Shown: positions 1 to 9,196 of the stretch, piece after piece
How positions within the stretch are numbered: the first letter of the stretch is position 1
Layout of the letters: each line of letters opens with the position of its first letter
Assembly: GCA_016297675.1 (NCBI GenBank)
Contig: JAEDGE010000021.1
Location: 1-19,118, forward strand
DNA from: Oscillospiraceae bacterium
GTDB taxonomy: Bacteria > Bacillota > Clostridia > Oscillospirales > Ruminococcaceae
Length of the DNA stretch: 19,118 bases
Direction of reading: 5' to 3'
Notes under the pieces: generated by a model
Seen by the model: the letters and a program-made list of their open reading frames with translations, nothing else
Told to the model about the DNA's origin: nothing
Databases searched by the model: none
Translations under genes and position numbers: made by a program

Positions 1-585
1 TCTCATATTTTTACGATTACGGACTTGCAGTATAAGATGAACAATGAAGCTGGGGAACCGTTTACAGTTGTGGTCGAACGGAATGGGGAAAAAGTGAAGC
101 TGGAAAATGTGACATTTTTGGATGAGGAAACGCATGACTGGTTGGACTTTTCTTTAGAAGCAAAGGAAAAGACGGTCTGGAGTGTTACCACTTATGCTGC
201 AAAAGATACAATCGCAACAGGTAAATTGATTTGGATGTCCCTGTTGGAACTGGTCACCGGCAAATATGGTATACAGGATTTATCCGGTCCGGTCGGAACG
301 GTTGAGGTCATCAGCGATGCTGCAACAGTGGGAGAAACCGCTGCGGAACGAATTTCTTCTGTCCTGCATTTGACCATTTTTATTACGGTCAATGTAGGAA
401 TTTTCAATCTGCTGCCAATACCGGGGCTGGATGGCAGCCGGTTTTTATTCCTGCTGCTGGAGGCGATTCGGCGGAAACCGGTCAAAAAAGAGCATGAAGC
501 GATGGTGCATTTTGTTGGGATGGCAGCTCTGTTTTTATTGATGATTGTGGTGACCGTGCAGGATGTCACACGAATTTTTTATTGA
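1..585 (+). CDS. rseP: Site-2 intramembrane zinc metalloprotease RseP/RasP, C-terminal part (5' truncated by window edge)
   Basis: The frame is open from the first base, so the 194 visible residues are the C-terminal part of a longer protein. The HExxH zinc motif and the start of the gene lie upstream of the window. Visible parts are a stretch compatible with the end of a PDZ domain (roughly residues 1-70), the family signature LSGPVG near residue 95, and two hydrophobic helices. The first helix ends in NLLPIPGLDGSR, the conserved LDG motif that supplies a zinc ligand; the second is near the C-terminus (FVGMAALFLLMIVVTV). The family cleaves transmembrane anti-sigma factors and signal-peptide remnants in the cytoplasmic membrane. 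The following genes ispG and polC are the usual clostridial neighbours, which supports rseP over other M50 peptidases. The ATG at position 25 is internal, not the start. Confidence 0.9.
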   Translation, partial: SHIFTITDLQYKMNNEAGEPFTVVVERNGEKVKLENVTFLDEETHDWLDFSLEAKEKTVWSVTTYAAKDTIATGKLIWMSLLELVTGKYGIQDLSGPVGTVEVISDAATVGETAAERISSVLHLTIFITVNVGIFNLLPIPGLDGSRFLFLLLEAIRRKPVKKEHEAMVHFVGMAALFLLMIVVTVQDVTRIFY

Positions 586-607
586 CAACAGGAAGGAGCA
601 AATACGG

Positions 608-1645
608 ATGCAAACAAAAAAAGCCATTCGGGTTGGCGATTGTGTATTAGATGGAAACCATATTTATATTCAGTCCATGCTGAATACCCGTTCGGATGAC
701 ATTGCCGGCAGTGTGGCACAGGCAGTGGCACTGGAGCAGGCAGGCTGCGAGATTCTGCGTGCAGCGATTCCGGACAAAGAAGCGTTAAAATTGATTCCCG
801 CCATCAAAGAAGCCGTTTCCATTCCATTGGTTGCCGATATTCATTTTGACTATCGGCTTGCCTTGGAAGCAGTGGCAGCTGGCATTGATAAAATTCGGAT
901 CAATCCGGGGAACATTGGCGGAATGGATCGGGTAAAACAGGTTGTAAAAGCGTGTCAGTCTCGCAACATTCCCATTCGGATTGGTGTGAATTCGGGTTCG
1001 CTGGAAAAAGATCTGCTTGCAAAATACGGTGCTCCGACTGCATCAGCTCTGGTGGAAAGTGCCATGCGGCATGTGAAAATGCTGGAGGACTGTGACTTTA
1101 CGGATATTGTAATCTCCATGAAATCTTCTACCGTTTCTACTATGATTGATGCCTACCGTCTGGCAGCTCAGCAATGTGATTATCCACTGCATCTTGGTGT
1201 AACAGAAGCCGGTACCGCACACATGGGGCTTATCAAGTCGGCAATTGGCATTGGGTCGCTGTTGCACGATGGCATTGGAGCAACTATACGGGTTTCCCTG
1301 ACAGATGACCCTGTACAGGAGATTTATGCCGCAAAAGATATTTTGAAATGTCTGGGACTGCGTGGCGGGCCAGAATTGGTGGCGTGTCCGACCTGTGGCA
1401 GAACCAGAATTGATTTAGTGAAGACGGCAAAAGAAGTGGAAGCCGCACTGGCAGGAGTCGAAAAAGACATCAAGGTTGCCGTTATGGGATGCGTGGTGAA
1501 TGGTCCCGGAGAAGCACGGGAAGCAGATATTGGCATTGCAGGCGGAGATGGTTGTGCCGTACTGTTTAAGAAGGGAGAAATTCTGCGAAAAATACCAGAA
1601 TCCGAGATTGTATCAGAATTAATGCAGGAAATTGAGAAATTTTAG
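608..1645 (+). CDS. ispG: 4-hydroxy-3-methylbut-2-en-1-yl diphosphate synthase (IspG/GcpE)
   Basis: IspG is a cytoplasmic 4Fe-4S enzyme that reductively converts the cyclic diphosphate MEcPP to HMBPP, the penultimate step of the MEP isoprenoid pathway. The 345-residue product has the expected length for the short bacterial form. An N-terminal TIM-barrel region contains VADIHFDYRLAL and KIRINPGNIGG. The C-terminal cluster domain carries CPTCGR (Cys260, Cys263) and GCVVNGPGE (Cys295, Glu302), the usual three Cys plus one Glu ligands. I chose the ATG at 608 because GGAAGGAG (591-598) lies at good distance and the family starts here. An in-frame ATG at 563 would overlap the end of rseP and add 15 unrelated residues. 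The gene begins 22 bases after rseP and is probably cotranscribed with it and polC. Confidence 0.97.
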   Translation: MQTKKAIRVGDCVLDGNHIYIQSMLNTRSDDIAGSVAQAVALEQAGCEILRAAIPDKEALKLIPAIKEAVSIPLVADIHFDYRLALEAVAAGIDKIRINPGNIGGMDRVKQVVKACQSRNIPIRIGVNSGSLEKDLLAKYGAPTASALVESAMRHVKMLEDCDFTDIVISMKSSTVSTMIDAYRLAAQQCDYPLHLGVTEAGTAHMGLIKSAIGIGSLLHDGIGATIRVSLTDDPVQEIYAAKDILKCLGLRGGPELVACPTCGRTRIDLVKTAKEVEAALAGVEKDIKVAVMGCVVNGPGEAREADIGIAGGDGCAVLFKKGEILRKIPESEIVSELMQEIEKF

Positions 1646-1656
1646 GAGTGTGAAAT

Positions 1657-4600
1657 ATGGAGACCTTGCGATTTTCCTACTTTTTGGATCCCTATGTGGC
1701 AGCATTACCGGATTCCATGCAGGATGGTATCTTATATCGTCTGACTTATGCGGAAAATCTGACACGCCTTTCTTTTTATGTCACATTTCCTCATCTGGTG
1801 CCAGCTGCGGATGTCTTTGCATTGGAGCAGACGCTGCAAACGGCATTGGAAATTGAAACGGTACGAATTGCACCCAAATATGACTCTGCACTTTGCAGTG
1901 TGGATTATTTTCCGGATTTGCTGCAATTTTTGAAGCGGGAGCAACCGGTGGTCAATGGATTTTTTGACAATGCAGAAGTGCATTTGTCAGAAACCACACT
2001 GCAAATTACCTTGAAAAACGGCGGATATGATATTTTAAATCGCTATCACGTGACTGAGCAAATACAGAATCTGTTACAGCGGCTTTTTTCTGTACAGCGA
2101 AAAGTAGAATTACAGGGGACGGCTGCCGTTTCGGAAGAAGACTATCACATGATGCAGGAAATCGCAGAAAAAACAGTGCCAAAACATGTGGAACAGTTCC
2201 AAGCTCCATCTACTGCCCCTGCACCGCAGGGGAAAGCAGAGCCGGTGAAAGCACAATCTGTTACCCTTTCCATTGCACTGGATAATATTGTCCCAGGCAG
2301 TGCCACACTCATCAAAGGCAGACCGATTCGGGACTTGCCGATTTCCATTACAGAGGCATTGCAGCGAGAAGGGCAGCGTTCTGTCATTCTGGCAGATGTC
2401 TTTGCCATGGAAGTACGAGAGGTCAGAGGAGAGCGAACCGTTGCTACCTATCAGGTGACGGATTACGAAAATTCGATTTTGGTCAAGCTGTTTGACACCA
2501 CAGAAAATCTGAAAAAACTGCCGCTGAATGAAATCAAAAAGGGTAGTACTTTGTTGCTGATGGGACGAATTGATTTTGACCAGTTTGCCCATGAGATGGT
2601 ATTGAAACCGGATGCCATTACAATGGTGAAGCGGAAGAAAAAGGAAGACCATGCAGAAAAGAAACGAGTAGAGCTGCATTGCCATACTGCCATGTCTCAA
2701 ATGGATGCCATTACCGAAGCAGGAAAGTTGGTCAATCGGGCACATGATTGGGGACATCCGGCGATTGCCATCACCGACCACGGAATTGCACAGGCGTTTC
2801 CGGATGCCATGAATGCATGGAATGCCATCAAAGATAAAGATTTTAAAATTATCTATGGGTGCGAGGCATATGTCGTCAATGATTTGCAGAAACAACAGGT
2901 TATTGATGAGCCAGACCCAAGAAGTTTACAAGATGAAATCATTATCTTTGATGTGGAAACGACTGGCTTGAGTTATACCAAAGACCGATTAACAGAAATC
3001 GGAGCAGTAAAGCTGCGGAATCTGCAAATTGTGGATACGTTTTCTACTATGGTAAATCCGGGAAAGCCGATACCGCAAAAGATTGTGGAATTGACAGGTA
3101 TTACAGATAGTATGGTTGCAAATGCCCCAAATGAACGACAGGCACTGGAGGAGTTTATTGCCTTCTGCGGAACGGAAAAACCGGTTCTGGCAGCACATAA
3201 TGCACGGTTTGATACGTCCTTTATTCGGAATGCCTGCACCAGACAGCAAATTGATTTTTCATTTGTCACACTGGATACGTTGGTTTTGAGTCAAATTATG
3301 TTGCCGCAGATTGCAAAACATAAGTTGGATGCAGTTGCGAAGGCATTGAAGCTGGGAAAATTTGACCATCATCGTGCCTGCAACGATGCACAGATGCTGG
3401 CAAAAATTTATGTGAAACTGGTCTCTCAGCTGATACAGGAGAAAGGCTTGCAGACACTTGCAGAACTGAATACAAACATCGCAGATGTGGATGTTCGGAA
3501 ACTGAAATCCTACCATCAAATCATATTGGTACGCAATCAGGCGGGCTTAAAAAATCTGTATAAGCTGATTTCCTACGGACATTTGAAATATTTCTACCGA
3601 AAGCCGTTAATACCGAAATCGGTCTTACAGCAACACCGAGAGGGACTGCTGTTCGGCAGTGCCTGCGAAGCCGGCGAACTGTTTCAGGCAATGGTGGAGA
3701 ATCGTCCGCATGCAGAAATTGTGGGACTGGCAAAGTTTTATGATTATCTGGAAATTCAGCCGGATGAAAACAATGCGTTCATGATTCGCAACGGCACAGC
3801 TGCCAATCGAGAGGAACTGAGAGATTATAACCGTGCGATTGTGAAACTGGGAGAAGAGTTGCACATTCCGGTCTGTGCTACTTGTGATGTGCACTTTATG
3901 GATCCGGGAGATGCGAAATTCCGTGAAATCTTGCAGGCAGGACAGGGCTACGAAGATGCAAAATATCAGCCGCCGTTGTACCTCCGGACGACAGATGAAA
4001 TGCTGGAAGAATTTTCCTATTTGGGAGAAGGGAAAGCCTATGAAGTAGTAGTAGAGAACACCAACTATATTGCGGACTGTATTGAGCATATTCGTCCAAT
4101 TCCAAAAGGCACTTTTACCCCGAATATTGACGGTGCAGAAGAAGACTTGATTCGCATTACGAATGAAAAAGCACGGGAAATTTACGGCGATCCGCTTCCG
4201 GAATTGGTAGAAAAGCGGCTGAATCGAGAGCTGGATTCGATTATCAAGCATGGTTTTGCTGTTTTGTATATTATTGCACAAAAGCTGGTATGGGACAGTG
4301 TAGCACATGGCTATGAGGTTGGTTCCAGAGGGTCTGTTGGGTCTTCTTTTGTCGCATCCATGGCGGGCATTTCGGAAGTCAATCCGCTTGCACCGCATTA
4401 TGTTTGCCCGAAGTGTAAGCACAGCGAATTTATCACAGACGGCAGTGTGGGTTCTGGCTTTGATTTGCCGGCGAAAAAGTGTCCGGAATGTGGCACAGAG
4501 ATGAATCGTGATGGACATGATATTCCATTTGAAACCTTCCTTGGCTTTGACGGTGATAAAGCCCCTGATATTGACCTGAATTTCTCCAGTGAATATCAGT

Positions 4601-5994
4601 CTTCTGCCCATCGTTATACAGAAGAATTGTTCGGGCGGGATAACGTGTTCAAAGCCGGAACGATTGCAGCCGTTGCGGACAAGACTGCATATGGTTATGT
4701 TAAGAAGTATTTAGATGAACGTGGCATCGAATGCAGCCCCACAGAAATCAACCGTCTTTCCATCGGCTGTACAGGCATCAAGCGAACGACCGGACAGCAT
4801 CCGGGCGGTATGGTCGTTGTCCCGAATGATTATGATGTCTATGATTTTACTCCAGTACAGCATCCGGCAGATTCTGCGGATTCTGATGTGATTACAACAC
4901 ATTTTGACTTCCATTCGCTGCATGATACCATTTTGAAACTGGACGAATTGGGACATGTTGTGCCAACGATGTACCGCCATCTGGAGAACATCACAGGACT
5001 GGACATTCGAGAAATTCCGACCACAGACCCACGTGTCATTCGGATGTGTACCCATGCAGAGGAATTAGGTGTCACCAGTGAAGAGATTTACTGTAAAACC
5101 GGTAGTCTTGGCATTCCGGAAATGGGAACCGGATTTACGATTCAAATGCTGCTGGATTCCAAGCCAACAAAATTCAGTGACTTTTTGCAGGTTTCCGGTC
5201 TTTCGCATGGTACAGATGTATGGCTGGGTAATGCAAAAGACTTGATTGACAACGGGACTTGTACCATTTCTGATGTGATTGGAACGAGAGATAGTATTAT
5301 GACCTATCTGCTGCATAAGGGTGTAGAACCAAAACAGGCATTCCAGATTATGGAGGATACCCGTAAGGGAAAAGCACCAAAGACCTTCACACCGGAACGA
5401 ATTCAAATGCTAAAAGACCACAATGTACCAGATTGGTATATTGAAAGTTGCCTAAAAATCAAGTATATGTTTCCAAAAGCACATGCTGCTGCTTATGTTA
5501 CGGCTGCAATTAAACTGGGGTGGTTTAAATTATACAAGCCACTTGCATATTATGCCGTTTACTTCAGTACACGAGGCGAAGATTTTGATGTAGAGTTGGT
5601 GATGCAGGGGAAAACAGCAGTGCGGGAGCGAATTGAATCGCTGCGGGAAAAAGGAAATGAGCGTTCTAAAAAAGAGAACGATCAGTTAGATCTGCTTTAT
5701 ATTATCAATGAAATGATGTGCAGAGGACTGGAGTTTCTGCCGATTGACCTGTATCGCTCTCATGCATCACAGTATCTGGTAGAGGATGAAAAAATTCGGA
5801 TTCCATTTTCTGCACTCAGTGGCATTGGTCTGGCGGCTGCCAATGGACTGTATGAAGCAGCACAAAAACGGGATTTTATTTCGATTGAAGAGTTTCAAAG
5901 TCGAAGTGGTGCGTCCAAAACCGTGATAGAAACATTGGAAAAGTTGAATGCATTCGGCGATTTGCCGAAATCCAGTCAAATGTCGCTCTTTTAG
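1657..5994 (+). CDS. polC: DNA polymerase III alpha subunit, Gram-positive PolC type
   Basis: PolC is the replicative chromosomal DNA polymerase of Firmicutes and carries its own proofreading exonuclease. The product has 1445 residues, normal for the family. The order of domains is: an N-terminal region (about 1-200); an OB-fold (about 220-325); a PHP domain starting VELHCHTAMSQMDA (His341, His343); and a DEDDh 3'-5' exonuclease inserted in the PHP domain, with DVET (Asp432, Glu434), HNARFD and HRACNDAQ. Next come a four-cysteine zinc site (Cys917, 920, 942, 945) and the polymerase catalytic motif APDIDLNFS (Asp971, Asp973). The last residues QMSLF (1441-1445) match a beta-clamp-binding peptide. 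The start is 11 bases after the ispG stop, with the SD AGGAG (1644-1648) overlapping that stop codon. No terminator is seen before the his promoter. No frameshift or missing key residue was noticed. Confidence 0.98.
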   Translation: METLRFSYFLDPYVAALPDSMQDGILYRLTYAENLTRLSFYVTFPHLVPAADVFALEQTLQTALEIETVRIAPKYDSALCSVDYFPDLLQFLKREQPVVNGFFDNAEVHLSETTLQITLKNGGYDILNRYHVTEQIQNLLQRLFSVQRKVELQGTAAVSEEDYHMMQEIAEKTVPKHVEQFQAPSTAPAPQGKAEPVKAQSVTLSIALDNIVPGSATLIKGRPIRDLPISITEALQREGQRSVILADVFAMEVREVRGERTVATYQVTDYENSILVKLFDTTENLKKLPLNEIKKGSTLLLMGRIDFDQFAHEMVLKPDAITMVKRKKKEDHAEKKRVELHCHTAMSQMDAITEAGKLVNRAHDWGHPAIAITDHGIAQAFPDAMNAWNAIKDKDFKIIYGCEAYVVNDLQKQQVIDEPDPRSLQDEIIIFDVETTGLSYTKDRLTEIGAVKLRNLQIVDTFSTMVNPGKPIPQKIVELTGITDSMVANAPNERQALEEFIAFCGTEKPVLAAHNARFDTSFIRNACTRQQIDFSFVTLDTLVLSQIMLPQIAKHKLDAVAKALKLGKFDHHRACNDAQMLAKIYVKLVSQLIQEKGLQTLAELNTNIADVDVRKLKSYHQIILVRNQAGLKNLYKLISYGHLKYFYRKPLIPKSVLQQHREGLLFGSACEAGELFQAMVENRPHAEIVGLAKFYDYLEIQPDENNAFMIRNGTAANREELRDYNRAIVKLGEELHIPVCATCDVHFMDPGDAKFREILQAGQGYEDAKYQPPLYLRTTDEMLEEFSYLGEGKAYEVVVENTNYIADCIEHIRPIPKGTFTPNIDGAEEDLIRITNEKAREIYGDPLPELVEKRLNRELDSIIKHGFAVLYIIAQKLVWDSVAHGYEVGSRGSVGSSFVASMAGISEVNPLAPHYVCPKCKHSEFITDGSVGSGFDLPAKKCPECGTEMNRDGHDIPFETFLGFDGDKAPDIDLNFSSEYQSSAHRYTEELFGRDNVFKAGTIAAVADKTAYGYVKKYLDERGIECSPTEINRLSIGCTGIKRTTGQHPGGMVVVPNDYDVYDFTPVQHPADSADSDVITTHFDFHSLHDTILKLDELGHVVPTMYRHLENITGLDIREIPTTDPRVIRMCTHAEELGVTSEEIYCKTGSLGIPEMGTGFTIQMLLDSKPTKFSDFLQVSGLSHGTDVWLGNAKDLIDNGTCTISDVIGTRDSIMTYLLHKGVEPKQAFQIMEDTRKGKAPKTFTPERIQMLKDHNVPDWYIESCLKIKYMFPKAHAAAYVTAAIKLGWFKLYKPLAYYAVYFSTRGEDFDVELVMQGKTAVRERIESLREKGNERSKKENDQLDLLYIINEMMCRGLEFLPIDLYRSHASQYLVEDEKIRIPFSALSGIGLAAANGLYEAAQKRDFISIEEFQSRSGASKTVIETLEKLNAFGDLPKSSQMSLF

Positions 5995-5995
5995 C

Positions 5996-6024
5996 TTGAC
6001 AAAGCTGTGATAGCATGTTATCTT
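5996..6024 (+). promoter_or_regulatory. Predicted sigma-A promoter of the histidine operon
   Basis: TTGACA (5996-6001) matches the -35 consensus exactly. It is followed after 17 bases by TATCTT (6019-6024), preceded by TGT (6016-6018), a TG-extended -10. The predicted transcription start is near 6031, leaving a leader of about 36 bases before hisZ. That is too short for a T-box or a peptide attenuator. The -35 box begins one base after the polC stop codon, so the promoter has no room to belong to anything but hisZ and the genes behind it. This is predicted from sequence only. Confidence 0.75.
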
Positions 6025-6035
6025 ATTATCATAGT

Positions 6036-6051
6036 AGCACGATAAAGTGCT
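6036..6051 (+). promoter_or_regulatory. Candidate operator: AGCAC-N6-GTGCT inverted repeat in the his leader
   Basis: Two perfect 5-base arms, AGCAC (6036-6040) and GTGCT (6047-6051), flank the 6-base spacer GATAAA. The site lies about 5-20 bases downstream of the predicted start of transcription and just before the hisZ ribosome binding site (AGGAGG, 6056-6061), a typical position for repression. There is no U-tract, so it is not a terminator. A TrpR-like regulator (YerC/HisR family) is known from comparative genomics as a likely his repressor in Firmicutes. I cannot confirm that its consensus matches this site. Chance occurrence of a 5-base-arm repeat is possible. Confidence 0.4.
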
Positions 6052-6066
6052 TTGCAGGAGGAACAA

Positions 6067-7263
6067 ATGAGAAATTACAATCTAATTACGCCGGAAGGCA
6101 CAAAAGATTTATTGTTAGAAGAATGTTTGGTGCGGCGAGAAACCGAGGAAACAATCCGTTCTGTTTTTCAGAGTCACGGATATGATGAACTGATTACACC
6201 GGGGTTGGAATTTTTTGATGTATTTCAGTCGGATGCCGTTCGCTATCCGCAGGAACAGCTGTATAAGTTGACAGACAGCAAGGGAAGGCTGCTGGTACTG
6301 CGTCCGGAGTCTACGACACCGATTGCAAGAGTGGTTGCCACCCGTCTGCGGGAAGCCATGCTGCCGCTGCGGCTCTGCTATATGCAGAGTGCCTATCGGT
6401 TTGAGCCAGCGTTGAAAGGGCGGAGCGATGCATTTATGCAGGCTGGTGTGGAGCTGATTGGTTCCAATTCTTATATGGCAGATTTGGAAATGGCAAGCAT
6501 GGCAATTGTCGTGCTGAAGGAATGCAATGAGACAAATTTCTCCCTTGAACTGGGCGATGCCGGCATTTTCAAAGAATTGATGCGAGAGCTGCATGCATCT
6601 CCGAATACAAAAGAAGAGATTCGCTATCTGATTGAAACGAAAAACTATTCTGCTCTGAATGACTTGCTGGATACATTGGGAGATAACCATATCATTCATG
6701 CCTTAAAAAAGCTGCCTTCTTTGTTTGGCGGCGAGGAAGTGTTTGATAAAATGGCACAGTTGTACACCACACCGCATATTCAGGATATGCTGCAATATCT
6801 GCGGAAGCTGTACAATGAAATTGCAGCCCTAATTGGCAGAGAACGGGTCAGTGTAGATCTGGGTATTGTCAACAAGGCAGATTATTATACCGGTGTGATT
6901 ATTAAGGGCTATCTGGAAGGTTATGGCGATGAAGTACTTTCCGGCGGCAGATATAATAAATTGTTGGAGAGTTTTGGATATGACGTGCCGGCAGTTGGTT
7001 TTGCTGTCAATGTAGATGCGGTGGCAAAGGTGGCAATGAAGCACAATCCACGGACAAAGAAGCCAGCAGATGCTGTGATTTATGCAGCACCGGGCTATGA
7101 ACAGGAAGCCATTAAACTGGCAGAAACCAAACGGCAGGCTGGCAGTGTGGTGGAATTTGCCCTGGAAGAAACAGCGGAAGCTGCTTTGCAGTATGCAAAA
7201 ACACGGCAGATTCCGAAATTATATCGAGTAGAAGAAGATGTTACGGAGGTCACAGTATTATGA
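6067..7263 (+). CDS. hisZ: ATP phosphoribosyltransferase regulatory subunit HisZ
   Basis: HisZ is a catalytically inactive paralogue of histidyl-tRNA synthetase that joins short-form HisG to form the active, histidine-inhibited first enzyme of histidine synthesis. The product has 398 residues, like other HisZ proteins. It keeps the class II synthetase fold: motif 2-like YMQSAYRFE, DYYTGVIIKGYLEGYG in place of the HisS histidine-binding signature, and motif 3-like LSGGRYNKL. A short C-terminal alpha/beta segment (about 335-398) follows. These departures from HisS, plus hisG directly behind it, favour HisZ over a tRNA synthetase. The ATG at 6067 has a near-perfect AGGAGG at 6056-6061. It is the first gene of the operon, and its stop overlaps the hisG start (ATGA, 7260-7263), so the two subunits are translationally coupled. 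Confidence 0.95.
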   Translation: MRNYNLITPEGTKDLLLEECLVRRETEETIRSVFQSHGYDELITPGLEFFDVFQSDAVRYPQEQLYKLTDSKGRLLVLRPESTTPIARVVATRLREAMLPLRLCYMQSAYRFEPALKGRSDAFMQAGVELIGSNSYMADLEMASMAIVVLKECNETNFSLELGDAGIFKELMRELHASPNTKEEIRYLIETKNYSALNDLLDTLGDNHIIHALKKLPSLFGGEEVFDKMAQLYTTPHIQDMLQYLRKLYNEIAALIGRERVSVDLGIVNKADYYTGVIIKGYLEGYGDEVLSGGRYNKLLESFGYDVPAVGFAVNVDAVAKVAMKHNPRTKKPADAVIYAAPGYEQEAIKLAETKRQAGSVVEFALEETAEAALQYAKTRQIPKLYRVEEDVTEVTVL

Positions 7264-7895
7264 CAAAACCGCTTAGAATTGCATTGACAAAAGGCCGCTT
7301 AGAAAAAGATACCGTTGCTCTGCTGGAAAAGCTGGGCTATGATTGTGAAGCAGTACATAACAAAGGCAGACGGCTGATTCTGCCGATTCCGGACGGCAAT
7401 ATGGAAGTGGTGCTTTCCAAAGCTGCGGATGTCATTACCTATGTGGAACATGGTGTCTGTGACTTGGGCGTTGTCGGAAAGGATACGATTCTGGAAATGC
7501 CAGGGAAATTTTTTGAACTGGCAGATTTGGGCTTTGGCAGATGCCGGTTTGCACTGGCAACCAAGAAGGGAACCGATTTTTACAGCGGTTATGGTGTAAA
7601 GTGTATTGCAACAAAGTATCCGAATGTTGCACGCCGTTTCTTTGAGAGCAAAGGCATGGATGTCGATATTGTAAAAATTGAAGGCTCTGTAGAACTGGCA
7701 CCGTTGTTGGAACTGGCAGACGGCATTGTAGATATTGTAGAAACGGGTGTGACGCTGCGGGAAAACGGTTTGGAAGTAGTAGAAGAAATTGTCCCCATTT
7801 CTGCAAGACTGATTGCAAATGTCGTCAGCCTGAAAATGCGGCAGCAGGAAATTGAAGCACTGATTCAAAAAATTGAGGAGGTATTGCAGGCATGA
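7260..7895 (+). CDS. hisG: ATP phosphoribosyltransferase catalytic subunit, short form (HisG)
   Basis: HisG condenses ATP and PRPP to phosphoribosyl-ATP, the committed step of histidine synthesis in the cytoplasm. At 211 residues it is the short form, which lacks the C-terminal regulatory domain of long HisG and depends on HisZ. The N-terminal IALTKGRLEKD and the PRPP-binding stretch ELADGIVDIVETGVTLRENG (about residues 155-174) are typical. It overlaps hisZ upstream and hisD downstream, both by ATGA, which suggests coupled translation and a fixed stoichiometry with HisZ. Nothing is missing. Confidence 0.97.
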   Translation: MTKPLRIALTKGRLEKDTVALLEKLGYDCEAVHNKGRRLILPIPDGNMEVVLSKAADVITYVEHGVCDLGVVGKDTILEMPGKFFELADLGFGRCRFALATKKGTDFYSGYGVKCIATKYPNVARRFFESKGMDVDIVKIEGSVELAPLLELADGIVDIVETGVTLRENGLEVVEEIVPISARLIANVVSLKMRQQEIEALIQKIEEVLQA

Positions 7896-9196
7896 TTACG
7901 ATGAAGCAGATCAATGCAAGTGTAGCAGAAGAACGAGAAACATTTTTTCAGTTATTAGATCAGAGAACTGGGGAAACCAATCAGCGTGTTACGGAAACAG
8001 TACAGGAAATTTTAAAGACGGTCAAAGCAGGCGGAGATGCAGCGGTGAAAAATTATACGCTGCAATTTGACGGCAGTCTGCCAGAATATTATGAAGTACC
8101 AAGAGAAGTCATCAACGATGCTTTGACAGAAGCAGATGAAGCATTTGTCAATGCTTTGCTGAATGCGATGGAAAATGTACGGGATTTTCACCAGCGGCAA
8201 GTGGAACAGGGCTTTATTCACCCGATGGAAAACGGTGTGATTTTAGGACAGCGTGTCCGTGGTCTGGAACGTGTAGGGCTGTATGTTCCGGGTGGTACGG
8301 CAGCTTATCCATCCAGTGTAATTATGAATGCAGTTCCTGCAAAAATTGCAGGAGTGAAAGAAATCATTATGGTGACACCGCCGAGAAAAGACGGCACACC
8401 GAATCCAGATATTCTGGTTGCAGCAGCGATTTGCGGTGTCGATCGGATTTTCCTTTCCGGCGGAGCACAGGCAATTGCTGCACTGGCATACGGAACAGAG
8501 GAAATTCCGAAGGTGGATAAGATTGTAGGTCCCGGCAACATTTATGTTGCAACTGCCAAGAAGCTGTTATATGGCATTGTGGATATTGATATGATTGCAG
8601 GTCCAAGCGAAGTATTGGTAATGGCAGATGAAACAGCGGAACCGTCTTATGTGGCAGCAGATTTGATGTCACAGGCAGAACACGATGTGCTTGCTTCTTC
8701 TATTTTGGTGACTACCAGTGCGGCACTGGCAGAACAGGTGCAGGCAGAGGTGAATCGACAGGTACAGACCCTTTCCAGAAAAGAAATCATTGAGAAGTCC
8801 ATGAACAATTACGGTGCCATTTTGCTTTGCAATAGTCGGGAAGAGGCAGTACAGCTGGCAAACCGGATTGCACCGGAGCACTTGGAAGTCCTGATGGAAA
8901 ATCCAATGGAACTGTTGGGTGCATTGGACAATGCCGGCTCTGTCTTTCTGGGGCAGTATGCCTCTGAACCGTTGGGCGACTATTATGCAGGACCGAACCA
9001 CGTTCTACCGACCAGTGGAACAGCACGGTTCTTCTCTCCATTGGGCGTGGCAAGTTTTACAAAGCGTTCCAGCTATACATATTATACAAAGGATGCTCTG
9101 CGTGCAGCAAAGGATGATATTGTGCTGATTGCGAATCGGGAAGGCTTGACTGCACACGCCAATGCGATTACGGTACGGTTTGCGGAGGAAAAATGA
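7892..9196 (+). CDS. hisD: Histidinol dehydrogenase (HisD)
   Basis: HisD oxidises L-histidinol to L-histidine in two NAD+-dependent steps. The 434-residue product carries the family signatures GLYVPGGTAAYPSS, LSGGAQAIAALAYGTE and VGPGNIYVA. The zinc ligands are all present: Gln261 and His264 in SQAEHD, Asp363 in GDYYAGPNHVLPT and His422 in LTAHAN. The catalytic pair Glu329/His330 is in IAPEHLE. GAGGAGG (7875-7881) precedes the ATG at 7892, which overlaps the hisG stop; a second ATG three codons later is a possible alternative. The last codons contain GGAGG (9184-9188) followed by ATGA (9193-9196), which looks like the start site of a further gene that is now disrupted. Confidence 0.97.
   Translation: MITMKQINASVAEERETFFQLLDQRTGETNQRVTETVQEILKTVKAGGDAAVKNYTLQFDGSLPEYYEVPREVINDALTEADEAFVNALLNAMENVRDFHQRQVEQGFIHPMENGVILGQRVRGLERVGLYVPGGTAAYPSSVIMNAVPAKIAGVKEIIMVTPPRKDGTPNPDILVAAAICGVDRIFLSGGAQAIAALAYGTEEIPKVDKIVGPGNIYVATAKKLLYGIVDIDMIAGPSEVLVMADETAEPSYVAADLMSQAEHDVLASSILVTTSAALAEQVQAEVNRQVQTLSRKEIIEKSMNNYGAILLCNSREEAVQLANRIAPEHLEVLMENPMELLGALDNAGSVFLGQYASEPLGDYYAGPNHVLPTSGTARFFSPLGVASFTKRSSYTYYTKDALRAAKDDIVLIANREGLTAHANAITVRFAEEK

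Noticed and set aside
2110..2895. 261-codon open frame on the - strand in the N-terminal half of polC
   Set aside because: It lies wholly inside polC. The translation is rich in Cys, His and Phe as expected from the complement of this coding sequence, with no family match.
3625..4611. 328-codon open frame on the - strand inside polC
   Set aside because: It is a shadow of the polC coding frame. It has no recognisable domain, and the + strand PolC sequence is continuous and complete here.
5995..6066. T-box or histidine leader-peptide attenuator before hisZ
   Set aside because: The predicted leader is about 36 bases, with no run of His codons and no terminator hairpin with a U-tract.
6067..7263. 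Histidyl-tRNA synthetase (HisS) as the identity of the first his gene
   Set aside because: Motif 2 and the histidine-binding signature are degenerate in the way seen in HisZ, and the gene is coupled to a short-form HisG.
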